A stretch of DNA of 64,000 nucleotides, from NCBI RefSeq assembly GCF_036084755.1, contig NZ_CP107968.1, forward strand, positions 6,890,001-6,954,000. Reading direction: 5' to 3'. Origin of the DNA: Streptomyces sp. NBC_00370. GTDB lineage: Bacteria > Actinomycetota > Actinomycetes > Streptomycetales > Streptomycetaceae. Shown one piece after another: positions 1 to 8,855 of this stretch. Each line of letters begins with the position of its first letter. Position 1 is the stretch's first letter. The notes beneath the pieces were generated by a model that did no database searches, was not told the origin of the DNA, and was given only the letters and a program-made list of their open reading frames with translations. A program made the translations under genes and the position numbers.

Positions 1-339
1 CTGGAGCTTGGCCTGCGCCTGCTCCAACCGGTCGGGCGGGGCGTGCTCCCTGATCTTCTCCAGCCACCGGGAGCCGTTCTTCGAACCGACCCCGCGCCGC
101 CCGAGCCAGTACAGCGCCATGTCGCCGAGGAAGGCGGCGAAGGCGGAGACCAGGAATATGTACAGCATCGACAGCGGGGCCGTCTGGTGGAAGGCCACCA
201 CGGCCGCCGAACTCACCACGGCCCCGGTCGGCACCACCGGCACCAGCGCCCCGAGCGTCACGAGCAGGAAGACCGACGGATAGCCGACCGCCTGCTGGGT
301 CGACTCCGGTGGCAGCTGCGACATCAGCTGGTCGATCAC
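1..339 (-). CDS. DedA/SNARE-associated family membrane protein (3' end cut by window)
   Basis: The first 113 codons are visible; the gene continues past base 1. The GTG start at 339 overlaps the stop of the upstream hydrolase gene as GTGA, so the two are probably translationally coupled. Hydrophobic segments lie at about residues 20-45 and 55-75. The DedA-type signatures are present: a G-x3-P-x2-P run (GALVPVVPTG) and a later LGDMALYWLGRRGVG loop (G-D-x3-Y-x2-GR). DedA proteins are polytopic inner-membrane proteins linked to lipid flipping or envelope homeostasis. The substrate cannot be inferred here. A second candidate start, ATG at 324, is possible but has no comparable coupling. Confidence 0.8.
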   Translation of the reverse strand, partial: MIDQLMSQLPPESTQQAVGYPSVFLLVTLGALVPVVPTGAVVSSAAVVAFHQTAPLSMLYIFLVSAFAAFLGDMALYWLGRRGVGSKNGSRWLEKIREHAPPDRLEQAQAKLQ

Positions 340-1127
340 CGGGCGACCTCCGGCCGCATGCTCTCGCCGTGCCGCAGCAGATGCACGGTCACGTCCGGCG
401 CCAGCCGCGCCGCGCGCCGTACGAACTCGTCGCCCGGCGTGTAGAACTCGTGCGGCCTGATCCCGTCCATCCCGATCGGCCAGAACGTGCCGTAGTGGAC
501 GGGCACGGCCGCGGCGGGCGCCAGCTGGGCCAGCGCCTGCGCCGCACGCGCCGCGTCCAGATGCTCGGGACCGAGGTGCGGCCCCCAGCCGCCGACCGGC
601 AGCAGGGCCACGTCGACCGGTCCTACGGCGTCGGCCATCCCGTCGAAGAGCCCCGTGTCACCGGCGAAGTAGGTGCGGGTCTCACCGCTGATCACGTAGC
701 CGAGCGCGGGGGAGCGCTGCGGTCCGACCGGCAGCCGCCTGCCGTCGTGGTGCGCGGGCACCACCCGGACCCGCAGCGCGCCGAGTTCGACCTCGTCCCC
801 CGCCTCGACCTCGGTGATCCGCAGTCCCGCCGGGTTGCGGCGGGCGTCGAGCCTGCGCAGCGCGGGCACCGAGCGGGCCGCGTCCTTCGGGACGATCAGC
901 CGGGTGCCGGGCGTGAGCCGCGAGAGCGAGCGCGGATGCAGATGGTCGGAGTGCAGATGGGAGACGAGCACGGCGTCGGCGACCGTCGCCTCCGGCGGCG
1001 GCAGCGGTCCCCGGCGCCTGCGCAGATGCGCCAGCCGCTGGACGAACAGCGGATCGGTCAGCACCCGGACCCCGGAGTCCTCAACCGTGCAGGTGGCATG
1101 ACCCCACCAGGTGATGACAGTTCCCAC
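336..1127 (-). CDS. MBL-fold (UlaG/RomA-like) metal-dependent hydrolase
   Basis: Predicted cytoplasmic metallo-beta-lactamase-fold hydrolase of about 263 residues. The metal-binding HxHxDH motif is seen as SHLHSDHLH, preceded by the N-terminal WWGHATCTVE strand and DPLF typical of UlaG-like proteins. Later metal ligands are likely the PAHHDGR histidine, the Asp in YFAGDTGLF and the His in VPVHYGTF. The reading frame stays open to an ATG at 1217, but the 30 extra residues are Arg/Pro-rich with no ribosome site. GTG 1127, just before the conserved core and after a GAGG-containing leader, is the better start. The substrate is unknown. The gene is coupled to the DedA-like gene. Confidence 0.85.
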   Translation of the reverse strand: MGTVITWWGHATCTVEDSGVRVLTDPLFVQRLAHLRRRRGPLPPPEATVADAVLVSHLHSDHLHPRSLSRLTPGTRLIVPKDAARSVPALRRLDARRNPAGLRITEVEAGDEVELGALRVRVVPAHHDGRRLPVGPQRSPALGYVISGETRTYFAGDTGLFDGMADAVGPVDVALLPVGGWGPHLGPEHLDAARAAQALAQLAPAAAVPVHYGTFWPIGMDGIRPHEFYTPGDEFVRRAARLAPDVTVHLLRHGESMRPEVAR

Positions 1128-1335
1128 CCTCGACCTCAGCTCCGATCCCAGGGGCCGCCTTCGCGCGGCCAGGCCGTCAGCGTACGGGGACGGCCCCGGC
1201 CGGCGCTCCCCGCTCATCCGCGTGCGTACCGGAAATGCGCCTCCGGTGCCTGGTTCACGCCTCCCTCACGGGGTCACCGGCGGAGTAGGGTCGGCGCACC
1301 AAGTCGTAGGTGACTGCCGGGGGGACGGAACGGAC

Positions 1336-1740
1336 ATGGGCGACGTGAGAGTGGCGGCGATCGCCAGCCTGACCCCGCTGGAGGAGCTGGACACCGATCC
1401 CTTCCTCGTGGACTCCCACGGCCAGCACGCGATGTGCGCCCGGTGGGCCGAGGACAAGGGCTATGTCCTCACCCGGCAGCTGACCGCCTACCAGCTCCGC
1501 CCGGACCACCGCGGACTGTGGGTCGACGTGGACGAAGGGTTCGTGGACGTCTTCGTCGCCCCCAACCACCGGGTGCTCGACCGGGCCTTCACCTCACCCG
1601 CGGCCTTCTTCGCCGAATGCGAGCGCAGAGGCGTACTGCTGGAGACCGTGAGCCTGGACGAGCCGTCGTACGACGCGGGGATGAAGGCCGAGGTGCACCG
1701 CAGACTCACGCTGCCGGCGGGCGGCTTCACCGGCCGCTGA
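1336..1740 (+). CDS. Conserved hypothetical protein, 134 aa
   Basis: A small acidic cytoplasmic protein starting at ATG 1336, the codon matching normal codon use after a GC-rich leader. An in-frame ATG at 1111 would only add sequence that overlaps the divergent hydrolase gene. No catalytic motif is evident. It has no signal peptide or membrane segment, and the C-terminus ends GGFTGR. It is transcribed divergently from the MBL-fold gene and 122 bp upstream of the phosphatase-fold gene. I do not recognise the family; coding-type third-position GC supports it being a real gene. Confidence 0.7.
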   Translation: MGDVRVAAIASLTPLEELDTDPFLVDSHGQHAMCARWAEDKGYVLTRQLTAYQLRPDHRGLWVDVDEGFVDVFVAPNHRVLDRAFTSPAAFFAECERRGVLLETVSLDEPSYDAGMKAEVHRRLTLPAGGFTGR

Positions 1741-1862
1741 CCGGCGCGGGGCCGGGCTCCGGGCGGACGGACCGGCGCGCAGTCCTGGGTGTCGGTCCGT
1801 TGTGTCAGTCTTGTGCCGAGCCCGGACACCCCGTGCGGGCCCGGACGTGAGGTGGCAGAGCG

Positions 1863-3986
1863 GTGCTCCGAGGGCGATGGCGGACGGCGGGCAAGGCCCT
1901 GCTGCGCGTGGTCGTGGTGTGGGCGGTGTCCACCCTGACGATGCTGGCGCTTGCCGGGATCCTGCCCGACTTCCAGCTCCAGTCCGACGACGGCGACAGC
2001 GCCACCAGGACGGCCGTCACGGCGGGCTGGGGCGCCGGTGCCTTCGGGCTGCTCAGCGCGCTCGTCTGGCCGCTGCTGGTCAGGGCGCTGCTGCTGGTGC
2101 CCGCGCTCGTGCTGGGGCTGCTGGTCTTCTTCCTCAACGGCTCGCTGCTGCTGATAGCGCTGCGGCTCATCCCCGATGGCAGGGGAGCCGCCAACCCGGA
2201 GAACGCGATCGTGGTCGCGGCCGTGATGTCCGCCGTCGCCTCGGCGACCTCGACCGCGCTCGCCGTCGGCGACGACGGCGCGTACCGGCGCAGGCTCTCC
2301 CGGCTCGCCGACCGGCGGCGGCGCCGCAGCGGTGAGGACGGCGGCCACGGCGGGCCGCCCGGCACGGTCTTCCTCCAACTCGACGGGGTGGGGCACCAGG
2401 TACTGCTGGACGCGGTGGCGAACGGGAGCATGCCGCAGGTGGCGCGCTGGCTCGGCGAGCGGCCCACCCACCGGCTGACGCCGTGGCGCACCGACTGGTC
2501 GAGCCAGACAGGCGCCAGCCAGCTCGGTATCCTGCACGGCTCCAACCACGACGCCCCGGCCTTCCGCTGGTACGAGAAGGACACAGGCCAGATCATGGTC
2601 AGCAACCGCCCGGCCAGCGCGGCCGAGCTGCAGCGCCGCGCCATCGAGCGGACCGGCGACGGGGGGCTGCTCACCCTCGACGGCGCGAGCCGCGGCAATC
2701 TCTTCAGCGGCGGCGCCGACCAGCTCGCGCTGGTGCTGTCCATGGCGGCCAGGCGCGGCAAGTCCAACCGCTCGCGCGACGGCTACTTCGCGTACTTCTC
2801 CGACCCGGCCAACGCGGTCCGTACGGCGGTCTCCTTCGTCGCCGAAGTCGGCCGCGAGATAGGCCAGTCCACCCGGGCGCGGATCCGCGGCGACCGGCCC
2901 CGGGTCGGCCGCGGCGGGCTGTACCCGCTCATCAGGGCCTTCGCCACGGTCCTCGAACGGGACGTGGTGGTCGCGGCTGTCATGGGCGACATGCTGGCGG
3001 GCCGCGCCGCCGTCTACGCGGACCTCGTGGCGTACGACGAGGTGGCCCACCACTCGGGACCGCACAGCAGGGACGCGGTGCGGGTGCTGGCCCGGCTGGA
3101 CCGCTCGGTCGGCCTGATAGCCAAGATCGCCGAGTACACACCCCGTACGTACCGGATCGTGCTGCTGTCCGACCACGGTCAGAGCCCGGGGGAGACCTTC
3201 GAGGGGGTCTACGGCCTCACCCTCAAGGACCTGGTCAGGGCGGGCTGCGGGCTGCCTGTCTCGCGCAAGGCCGAGCGGACCAGGAGCGGCGCCGAGGCCA
3301 GGTACGCCGCCCGGCGCGCGGTGCGCACCGCGCTGCACCGGCCGTTGCGCGACGGCGAGGCGGGTGAGGCGGGCGAGCAGCGTCCTGAGGCTGACTCGGA
3401 GCCGATCGTGCTGGCTTCCGGGAATCTGGCGCTGATCTCGTTCCCCGACGTGCCCGGGCGGATGAGCCGCGAGGAGCTGGACCGGCGCCACCCCGCGCTG
3501 CTGCGCACCCTCGCCAGCCATCCGGGGATCGGCTTCCTGCTGGTGCGCAGCGAGGAGCACGGTTCGCTCGTGTTCGGCCCGCAGGGCGTCGAGGTCCCCG
3601 TCGCCGAACTCCGCGACCACGAGGGGCCGCTCGCCGCGATGGGGCGCGGCGCCGCCGACGCCGTGCGGCGCACGGACGGCTTCCCGCATGTCGCCGACAT
3701 CATGGTCAACTCGATGTACGACCCGGCGACCGGGCGCGTACACGCCTTCGAGGAGCAGATCGGTTCGCACGGCGGGCTCGGCGGTCAGCAGTCGACGGCG
3801 TTCCTGCTGTCACCGCTCGTGCTCTCGGCGCCCGTGCCGGACGGTACGGAACTCGTCGGCGCCGAGCGGGTGCATCTGGTGCTCAGGCGCTGGCTGCGCG
3901 AAGGGGGCGGCCCGCAGGTGCCGTTGGGACCCGCGATCAGACCGCTGGCCCATGAGGTGCCGCAGGAGGCCACGGAGTCGGCCTGA
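1863..3986 (+). CDS. Membrane-anchored alkaline-phosphatase-superfamily (phosphodiesterase) protein with holin-like N-terminal domain
   Basis: A 707-residue protein from a GTG start. Residues 1-140 hold about four hydrophobic helices resembling the 4-TMS 'mycobacterial phage holin' membrane domain. From about residue 165 an alkaline-phosphatase-superfamily domain begins. It shows LQLDGVGHQ (metal Asp), a WSSQTGASQ nucleophile region, VAYDEVAHHSGPHSRD (metal Asp/His), LLSDHGQ (metal Asp-His) and a C-terminal GSHGGLGGQQS with the last metal His. Nucleotide pyrophosphatase/phosphodiesterases share this pattern. The expected topology puts the catalytic domain at one face of the membrane on an anchor. 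Substrate unknown; phosphodiester or sulfate ester hydrolysis is the family role. Confidence 0.85.
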   Translation: MLRGRWRTAGKALLRVVVVWAVSTLTMLALAGILPDFQLQSDDGDSATRTAVTAGWGAGAFGLLSALVWPLLVRALLLVPALVLGLLVFFLNGSLLLIALRLIPDGRGAANPENAIVVAAVMSAVASATSTALAVGDDGAYRRRLSRLADRRRRRSGEDGGHGGPPGTVFLQLDGVGHQVLLDAVANGSMPQVARWLGERPTHRLTPWRTDWSSQTGASQLGILHGSNHDAPAFRWYEKDTGQIMVSNRPASAAELQRRAIERTGDGGLLTLDGASRGNLFSGGADQLALVLSMAARRGKSNRSRDGYFAYFSDPANAVRTAVSFVAEVGREIGQSTRARIRGDRPRVGRGGLYPLIRAFATVLERDVVVAAVMGDMLAGRAAVYADLVAYDEVAHHSGPHSRDAVRVLARLDRSVGLIAKIAEYTPRTYRIVLLSDHGQSPGETFEGVYGLTLKDLVRAGCGLPVSRKAERTRSGAEARYAARRAVRTALHRPLRDGEAGEAGEQRPEADSEPIVLASGNLALISFPDVPGRMSREELDRRHPALLRTLASHPGIGFLLVRSEEHGSLVFGPQGVEVPVAELRDHEGPLAAMGRGAADAVRRTDGFPHVADIMVNSMYDPATGRVHAFEEQIGSHGGLGGQQSTAFLLSPLVLSAPVPDGTELVGAERVHLVLRRWLREGGGPQVPLGPAIRPLAHEVPQEATESA

Positions 3987-4022
3987 CGACACCGCCGGCG
4001 CCGCACGGGTGCTCCCCGTTTC

Positions 4023-4049
4023 TTTTGTTTGCTGAGGAGCCAAAAACAA
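4023..4049. promoter_or_regulatory. Imperfect inverted repeat upstream of the first alpha-mannosidase gene
   Basis: Arms TTTTGTTTG (4023-4031) and CAAAAACAA (4041-4049) flank a 9-bp centre; 7 of 9 positions pair. The AT-rich block stands out in this GC-rich DNA and lies about 120 bp before the ATG at 4171, so it may be an operator. No factor can be assigned from sequence alone. Confidence 0.35.
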
Positions 4050-4170
4050 CGCGAGGTGTGGCACAGCGTGTTTCGGAGTGCGTAGGGTCGGAGAAGGATG
4101 TACATCGTCTCCGACGCCACCAGCACCGGCCGGAAACCCGCACACTTCCGTCATTCAGGAGCTCTCCCTC

Positions 4171-7100
4171 ATGCACGACGACCGCAGCCTGGTCGAAGCT
4201 CGCCTCAAGCGCGTCCTCCAGGAGCGCATCAGGCCGGCTGTCTACCCCGAGTCGATACCGCTGGACGTCGAAGTCTGGACCGCACCCGGTGAGCCCGTAC
4301 CGGTGGACGAAGGGCTGGCGGGGCCGACCGCGCCCATCGCCACCGGCGACCGCTGGGGCGCCCCGTGGGGCACCAGTTGGTTCCGGGTCACCGGCACCGT
4401 CCCCCAGGAGTGGGCGGGCCGCACCGTCGAGGCCCTCCTCGACATCGGCTTCAACGAGACCAGCCCGGGATTCCAGTGCGAGGGGCTCGTCTACCGCCCC
4501 GACGGCAGCCCGGTGAAGGGCCTCAACCCCCGCAACCAGTGGGTGCGTGTCGGCGCGCCGGCGGCCGGCGGCGAAGAGGTGCTGCTGCACATCGAAGCCG
4601 CCTCGAACCCCAACGTGCACTCCGGCGGCAACCCCTTCGAACCGACACCGCTCGGCGACATCGAGACGGCCGGCAGCGAACCGCAGTACACGCTGGGCCG
4701 GATGGAACTGGCCGTGCTCGACGAGTGCGTCTGGAACCTGATCCAGGACCTGGAAGTGCTGGGCGAGCTGATGGAACAGCTGCCCCTCGACGCGGGCCGC
4801 AGGTGGGAGATCCTGCGCGCCGTCAGCCACGCGCTCGACGTGATCGACCTCCAGGACGTGAACGGTACGGCCGAGGCCGCCCGCGCCCAGCTCGCCGGCG
4901 TACTGGCCACGCCCGCGCAGGAGACGGCGCACCGCATCAGCGCCGTCGGCCACGCGCACATCGACTCCGCCTGGCTGTGGCCGCTGCGTGAGACGGTCCG
5001 CAAGGTCGCCCGCACCACCGCCAACATGACGGCCCTGCTGGAGGACGAGCCGGACTTCGTCTTCGCGATGTCCCAGGCGCAGCAGTTCGCCTGGATCAAG
5101 GAGCACCGCCCCGAGGTCTACGCGAAGGTCAAGAAGGCGGTCGCGGACGGCCGGTTCGTGCCGTCCGGCGGCATGTGGGTCGAGTCGGACACCAACATGC
5201 CCGGCTCCGAGGCGATGGCCAGGCAGTTCGTGCACGGCAAGCGCTTCTTCCTCGACGAGTTCGGCATCGAGAACGACGAGGCGTGGCTGCCCGACACCTT
5301 CGGCTTCGCCGCGGGGCTGCCGCAGATCATCAAGGCCGCCGGGTCCAAGTGGCTGCTCACCCAGAAGATTTCCTGGAGCAAGATCAACAAGTTCCCGCAC
5401 CACACCTTCAACTGGGAAGGCATCGACGGCACCCGGATCTTCACCCACTTCCCGCCGATCGATTCGTACAACGTTGTCATGGACGGCGCGCAGATCGCCC
5501 ACGCCGCCCGCAACTTCAAGGAGAAGGGCGTCGCCCGGCGCTCCCTCGCGCCCACCGGGTTCGGCGACGGCGGCGGCGGTACGACCCGCGAGATGATCGC
5601 CAAGGCCGCGCGGCTGCGCAGTCTCGAAGGCTCCGCCACGGTCGAGTGGGAGACCCCGGCCGACTTCTTCGCCAAGGCCGAGGCGGAGTACGCGAACCCG
5701 CCGGTGTGGGTCGGTGAGCTGTACCTCGAACTGCACCGCGCCACGCTCACCAGCCAGGCCAAGACCAAGCAGGGCAACCGGCGCAGCGAACACCTGCTGC
5801 GCGAGGCCGAGCTGTGGGCGGCGACCGCCGCCGTACGGACCGGCGCGAGCTATCCGTACGAGCGACTGGACCGGATCTGGAAGACGGTCCTGCTCCACCA
5901 GTTCCACGACATCCTGCCCGGCTCGTCCATCGCCTGGGTGCACCGTGAGGCCCGCAAGACGTACGACGCCGTCGCCGCCGAGCTGACCGGCATCATCGAA
6001 TCGGCGCAGCGCGCGCTCGCAGGCGAGGCGTCCGGCGGATCGGCCCTGGTGTTCAACGCGGCCCCGCACGCCAGGGCCGGAGTCGCCGCGGGCGGCGCAG
6101 GGCCGGTCACCGGGTCCGGCGGCACGGAGTTGCGCGCCCGGGAGGGCGGCGGCCATGTGCTGGACAACGGGCTGCTGCGGGTCGAGATCGACGGCCGGGG
6201 TCTTGTGGTGTCGGCCTACGACATCGCGGCCGGGCGGGAGAGCGTCGCGCCGGGCGAGGCGGCCAACCTGCTCCAGATCCACCCCGACTTCCCCAACCAG
6301 TGGGACGCCTGGGACGTCGACTCGTTCTACCGGAACACCGTCACCGATCTGACGGAGCTGGACGAACTCACCCCGCTCGAAGGGGAGTCGGCGGCCGTCC
6401 GGGTCGTACGCACCTTCGGCGCCTCGAAGGTGACGCAGCTGCTCACCCTCGCACCGGGGGCCAAGCGGCTCGACATCGACACCGAGGTGGACTGGCACGA
6501 GACGGAGAAGTTCCTCAAGGCGGCCTTCCCGCTGGACGTGCACGCCGAGCGGTACGCGTCGGAGACCCAGTTCGGCCATGTGTACCGCGCCACCCACACC
6601 AACACCAGCTGGGAGGCGGCCAAGTTCGAGGCGTGCAACCACCGCTTCGTCCAGCTGGAGGAGCCGGGCTGGGGGGTCGCGCTCGTCAACGACTCGACGT
6701 ACGGACACGACGTGACCCGTACGGTCCGGGCCGCCGACGCGGGCACGACCACCACCGTCCGGGTCTCGCTGCTGCGCGCGCCCCGCTACCCCGACCCGCA
6801 GACCGACCAGGGGGTGCACACCTTCCGGCACGCGCTCGTGCCCGGCGCCGCCATCGGCGACGCCGTCAGGGAGGGCTACCTGATCAACCTGCCTGAGCGC
6901 CGGGTCACCGGCACCGGTGAGGTGGCCCCGCTGGTGACCGTCGACAACGACGCGGTCGTGGTCAGCGCGGTGAAGCTGGCCGACGACGAGAGCGGCGACC
7001 TTGTCGTACGGCTCTACGAGTCGCACGGCGGCCGGGCCAGGGCCAGGGTCGGGGTGGACCTCGGGGTCGGCGGGATCGCCGTGACGGACCTGCTGGAGCG

Positions 7101-7200
7101 GCCGCTGGCCGACGTACCGAGGCCGGAGCTCGACAACGGGGCCGTGACCCTGTCCCTGCGGCCGTTCGAGCTGATCACGCTGCGTCTGACCCGCGTCTGA
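4171..7200 (+). CDS. Alpha-mannosidase, glycoside hydrolase family 38 (first copy)
   Basis: A 1009-residue cytoplasmic GH38 enzyme expected to remove alpha-linked mannose from oligosaccharides. The catalytic N-domain shows the zinc-site motif GHAHIDSAWLWP (His261, His263 and Asp265 region). GGMWVESDTNMPG has Asp340 as the likely nucleophile, followed by LPDTFGF and a HQFHDILPGSSI zinc-ligand segment near residue 580. The central and C-terminal beta domains of the family follow. ATG 4171 follows an AGGAG site; upstream in-frame codons look non-coding. It is closely similar along its whole length to the second copy at 17990 (both begin HDDR-LVE). It stands alone as a unit and has no signal peptide, so its substrate must be imported. 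Confidence 0.92.
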   Translation: MHDDRSLVEARLKRVLQERIRPAVYPESIPLDVEVWTAPGEPVPVDEGLAGPTAPIATGDRWGAPWGTSWFRVTGTVPQEWAGRTVEALLDIGFNETSPGFQCEGLVYRPDGSPVKGLNPRNQWVRVGAPAAGGEEVLLHIEAASNPNVHSGGNPFEPTPLGDIETAGSEPQYTLGRMELAVLDECVWNLIQDLEVLGELMEQLPLDAGRRWEILRAVSHALDVIDLQDVNGTAEAARAQLAGVLATPAQETAHRISAVGHAHIDSAWLWPLRETVRKVARTTANMTALLEDEPDFVFAMSQAQQFAWIKEHRPEVYAKVKKAVADGRFVPSGGMWVESDTNMPGSEAMARQFVHGKRFFLDEFGIENDEAWLPDTFGFAAGLPQIIKAAGSKWLLTQKISWSKINKFPHHTFNWEGIDGTRIFTHFPPIDSYNVVMDGAQIAHAARNFKEKGVARRSLAPTGFGDGGGGTTREMIAKAARLRSLEGSATVEWETPADFFAKAEAEYANPPVWVGELYLELHRATLTSQAKTKQGNRRSEHLLREAELWAATAAVRTGASYPYERLDRIWKTVLLHQFHDILPGSSIAWVHREARKTYDAVAAELTGIIESAQRALAGEASGGSALVFNAAPHARAGVAAGGAGPVTGSGGTELRAREGGGHVLDNGLLRVEIDGRGLVVSAYDIAAGRESVAPGEAANLLQIHPDFPNQWDAWDVDSFYRNTVTDLTELDELTPLEGESAAVRVVRTFGASKVTQLLTLAPGAKRLDIDTEVDWHETEKFLKAAFPLDVHAERYASETQFGHVYRATHTNTSWEAAKFEACNHRFVQLEEPGWGVALVNDSTYGHDVTRTVRAADAGTTTTVRVSLLRAPRYPDPQTDQGVHTFRHALVPGAAIGDAVREGYLINLPERRVTGTGEVAPLVTVDNDAVVVSAVKLADDESGDLVVRLYESHGGRARARVGVDLGVGGIAVTDLLERPLADVPRPELDNGAVTLSLRPFELITLRLTRV

Positions 7201-7237
7201 CGCGCATCGGACGGTGACGGGGAGCCGGCGGTCGGGT

Positions 7238-7540
7238 TCAGTGGATCCGGCCGCCGGGTCCGCCTGATCCGCCCGCGTCGTCTTCGTCCGTAACAGGCCC
7301 TGGGCTCTCACCCAGGGCCTGATGCGCCACGAGATGAAGAAACTCCCGCTCGTTCCCCGCCAGCCCCGCCGCGCCCAGGGCTTCGTCGGCCTCGGCGATC
7401 GGGGCCGCGAGCAGCGGGGCCGCCAGGGACGCCTGGGCGGGGTCGTCGAGGACGGCACGCACAGCGGCCAGGAGCCTGAGGTAGGCCCTGGCCGCTGTGC
7501 GTTCACCGGACGCGTGGGTCGTGCTGGACGTACTGGTCAT
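7238..7540 (-). CDS. Small hypothetical protein, 100 aa, downstream of the sigma factor gene
   Basis: ATG 7540 follows a strong GGGGAGGAAG ribosome site, which decides the start over an in-frame ATG at 7576. The protein is Ala-rich and probably helical from residues 12 to 70, with a low-complexity Gly/Asp tail. No family is recognised. It lies 117 bp downstream of, and on the same strand as, the SigF-type gene and converges with the mannosidase gene. It might be a sigma-associated small protein, but nothing in the sequence proves that. Confidence 0.65.
   Translation of the reverse strand: MTSTSSTTHASGERTAARAYLRLLAAVRAVLDDPAQASLAAPLLAAPIAEADEALGAAGLAGNEREFLHLVAHQALGESPGPVTDEDDAGGSGGPGGRIH
7294..7321. 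terminator. Perfect 11-bp hairpin, possible terminator of the mannosidase gene
   Basis: CAGGCCCTGGG (7294-7304) and its exact complement (7311-7321) flank a 6-nt loop. It sits 94 bp past the mannosidase stop, inside the 3' end of the convergent small gene. No U-tract follows, as is common in Streptomyces. Confidence 0.55.
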
Positions 7541-7657
7541 TTCGGCTTCCTCCCCATGAATCTGTCGGACCCTCAAGTCTGGACGAGGGGTCTGACAATC
7601 CGGGGCGCAGGCGCGGGGCGCTTGGGGAGGCGGGGCGTGCGGAGCGGCGCGAGGCGC

Positions 7658-8551
7658 CTACTCCTCGACGAGCATCCCCTCGCGCAGCCGCGCGATGATG
7701 CGGTTCAGCAGCCGGGACACATGCATCTGCGAGACGCCCAGCTCGGCGCCGATCTGCGACTGGGTCATCTCCCGGCCGAACCGCATCTCCAGGATGCGGT
7801 GCTCGCGCGGGTCGAGCTGCTCCAGCAGCGGGGCCAGGGCGTGCAGATTCTCGACCTTCTCCATGGCGGGGTCGGGCTCGCCCAGGATGTCCGCGAAGGT
7901 GCGGCTGTTGGCGCCGGTCTTGCCCTCGTCACCGGTCGGCATGTCGAGCGAGCCCGCCGTGTAGCCGTTGGTCGCGACCAGGCCCTCCACGACGTCGCTC
8001 TCCTCGATGCCGAGCATGGCGGCGAGTTCGGCGACGGTCGGGTCCCGGTCCAGCCGGGTGGCGAGCAGTTCCTTGGCCTTGGCCAGCTCGACCCGCAGCT
8101 CCTGGAGCCGGCGCGGCACATGCACGGCCCAGCTGGTGTCCCGGAAGAAGCGCTTGATCTCACCGACGATGTACGGGACGGCGAAGGAGGTGAACTCGAC
8201 CTCGCGCGACAGGTCGAACCGGTCGATGGCCTTGATCAGGCCTATGGTGCCGACCTGGAGGATGTCCTCCATCTCGCCGCCGCCCCGGTTGCGGAACCGG
8301 CTCGCCGCGAAGCGCACCAGGGACTGATTCATCTCGATCAGCGTGTTCCTGGCGTACTGGTACTCGGGCGTGCCCTCCTCCAGTACCTGGAGCTGGTCGA
8401 AGAACAGCTTCGACAGGGCGCGCGCGTCCCTCGGGGCGATCTTGCCCGGGTCGTCGATCTGCGGCAGTGCGTCCGCCGCTTCCACCGGCCCCGACGCCAC
8501 GGCACTTTCTGCCTGCTCCGTCCTGGCAGCGTGCACAGTGCTGGTCGTCAT
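7658..8551 (-). CDS. RNA polymerase sigma factor, SigB/SigF/SigG family
   Basis: A 297-residue alternative sigma factor (sigma-70 group 3). Region 2 spans about residues 65-145 (NTLIEMNQSLVRFAA, then GGGEMEDILQVGTIGLIKAIDRFD and FTSFAVPYIVGEIKRFFRD). Region 3 follows at about 150-225. Region 4 spans 240-292 with the helix-turn-helix MTQSQIGAELGVSQMHVSRLL. Sigma factors of this family in streptomycetes act in stress responses and differentiation, usually controlled by anti-sigma/anti-anti-sigma partners. None of those partners is visible here. The first 40 residues are a variable N-terminal extension. Which of the many paralogues this is cannot be told from the window. Confidence 0.93.
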   Translation of the reverse strand: MTTSTVHAARTEQAESAVASGPVEAADALPQIDDPGKIAPRDARALSKLFFDQLQVLEEGTPEYQYARNTLIEMNQSLVRFAASRFRNRGGGEMEDILQVGTIGLIKAIDRFDLSREVEFTSFAVPYIVGEIKRFFRDTSWAVHVPRRLQELRVELAKAKELLATRLDRDPTVAELAAMLGIEESDVVEGLVATNGYTAGSLDMPTGDEGKTGANSRTFADILGEPDPAMEKVENLHALAPLLEQLDPREHRILEMRFGREMTQSQIGAELGVSQMHVSRLLNRIIARLREGMLVEE

Positions 8552-8667
8552 GACATCACCCTCCCGAGCAAGCGGATCGTCCAGGAGCCCTTCTGCCCGC
8601 TGAGCACACGCTCATTCACCACAGGTCCGCGATTCGGTGGCGCGGATTCCCGTTATCCCTTGCAGGG

Positions 8668-8679
8668 AAAAGTACTTAC
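8668..8679. promoter_or_regulatory. AAAAGTACTTAC element, copy 1
   Basis: A 12-bp sequence centred on the palindrome AAGTACTT, identical to the copy at 12171-12182. Seen from the minus strand, each copy lies upstream of a leftward regulatory gene: 117 bp before the sigma factor gene and 32 bp before the fusion-regulator gene. Confidence 0.4.
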
Positions 8680-8780
8680 CTGCCACTCGGGGCGGTCTCC
8701 AACTGATCGCCGGGAGCGGGTTTCCGCAGGCGGCCCCTGTCCAACGGCCTTGCGCGCGACCGGATGTGGCCGTCGATGCG

Positions 8781-8807
8781 TTGACGTGAGGCAATCCATT
8801 GGATTTA
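8781..8807 (+). promoter_or_regulatory. Shared operator/promoter element, copy 1 (hydroxyacid dehydrogenase promoter)
   Basis: Begins with a -35-like TTGACG and contains the perfect palindrome AATCCATTGGATT (8793-8805; arms AATCCA/TGGATT around one base). It matches the copy at 12342-12368 in 26 of 27 positions. It ends 48 bp before the GTG start at 8856. A repressor bound to the palindrome would sit between -35 and -10. Confidence 0.75.
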
Positions 8808-8855
8808 TTGGAGCACGATGAATTTTCCTGAGATCCCCGAGAGAAGGACCGGCAC

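Larger units (their letters stand above)
8552..8855. promoter_or_regulatory. Divergent intergenic region, sigma factor gene / hydroxyacid dehydrogenase gene
   Basis: A 304-bp gene-free stretch. It carries two elements repeated elsewhere in this block: AAAAGTACTTAC (8668-8679) and the operator/promoter element at 8781-8807. On the minus strand, GTAAGT followed 14 nt later by GGGATA could be a promoter for the sigma gene, but the match to a SigB-type consensus is weak. I see no other ORF or RNA gene in it. Confidence 0.6.

Noticed and set aside
3937..7506. A 1189-codon open frame on the minus strand opposite the first alpha-mannosidase gene
   Set aside because: It is a shadow of the high-GC mannosidase frame; composition is Arg/Gly/Val-rich without any domain, and the plus strand has full GH38 motifs.
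8630..8690. A SigB-type promoter (GNNT-N14-16-GGGTAY) for the sigma factor gene
   Set aside because: Only GTAAGT and GGGATA with 14-16 nt spacing were found; the -35 does not fit GNNT, so it is noted but not called.
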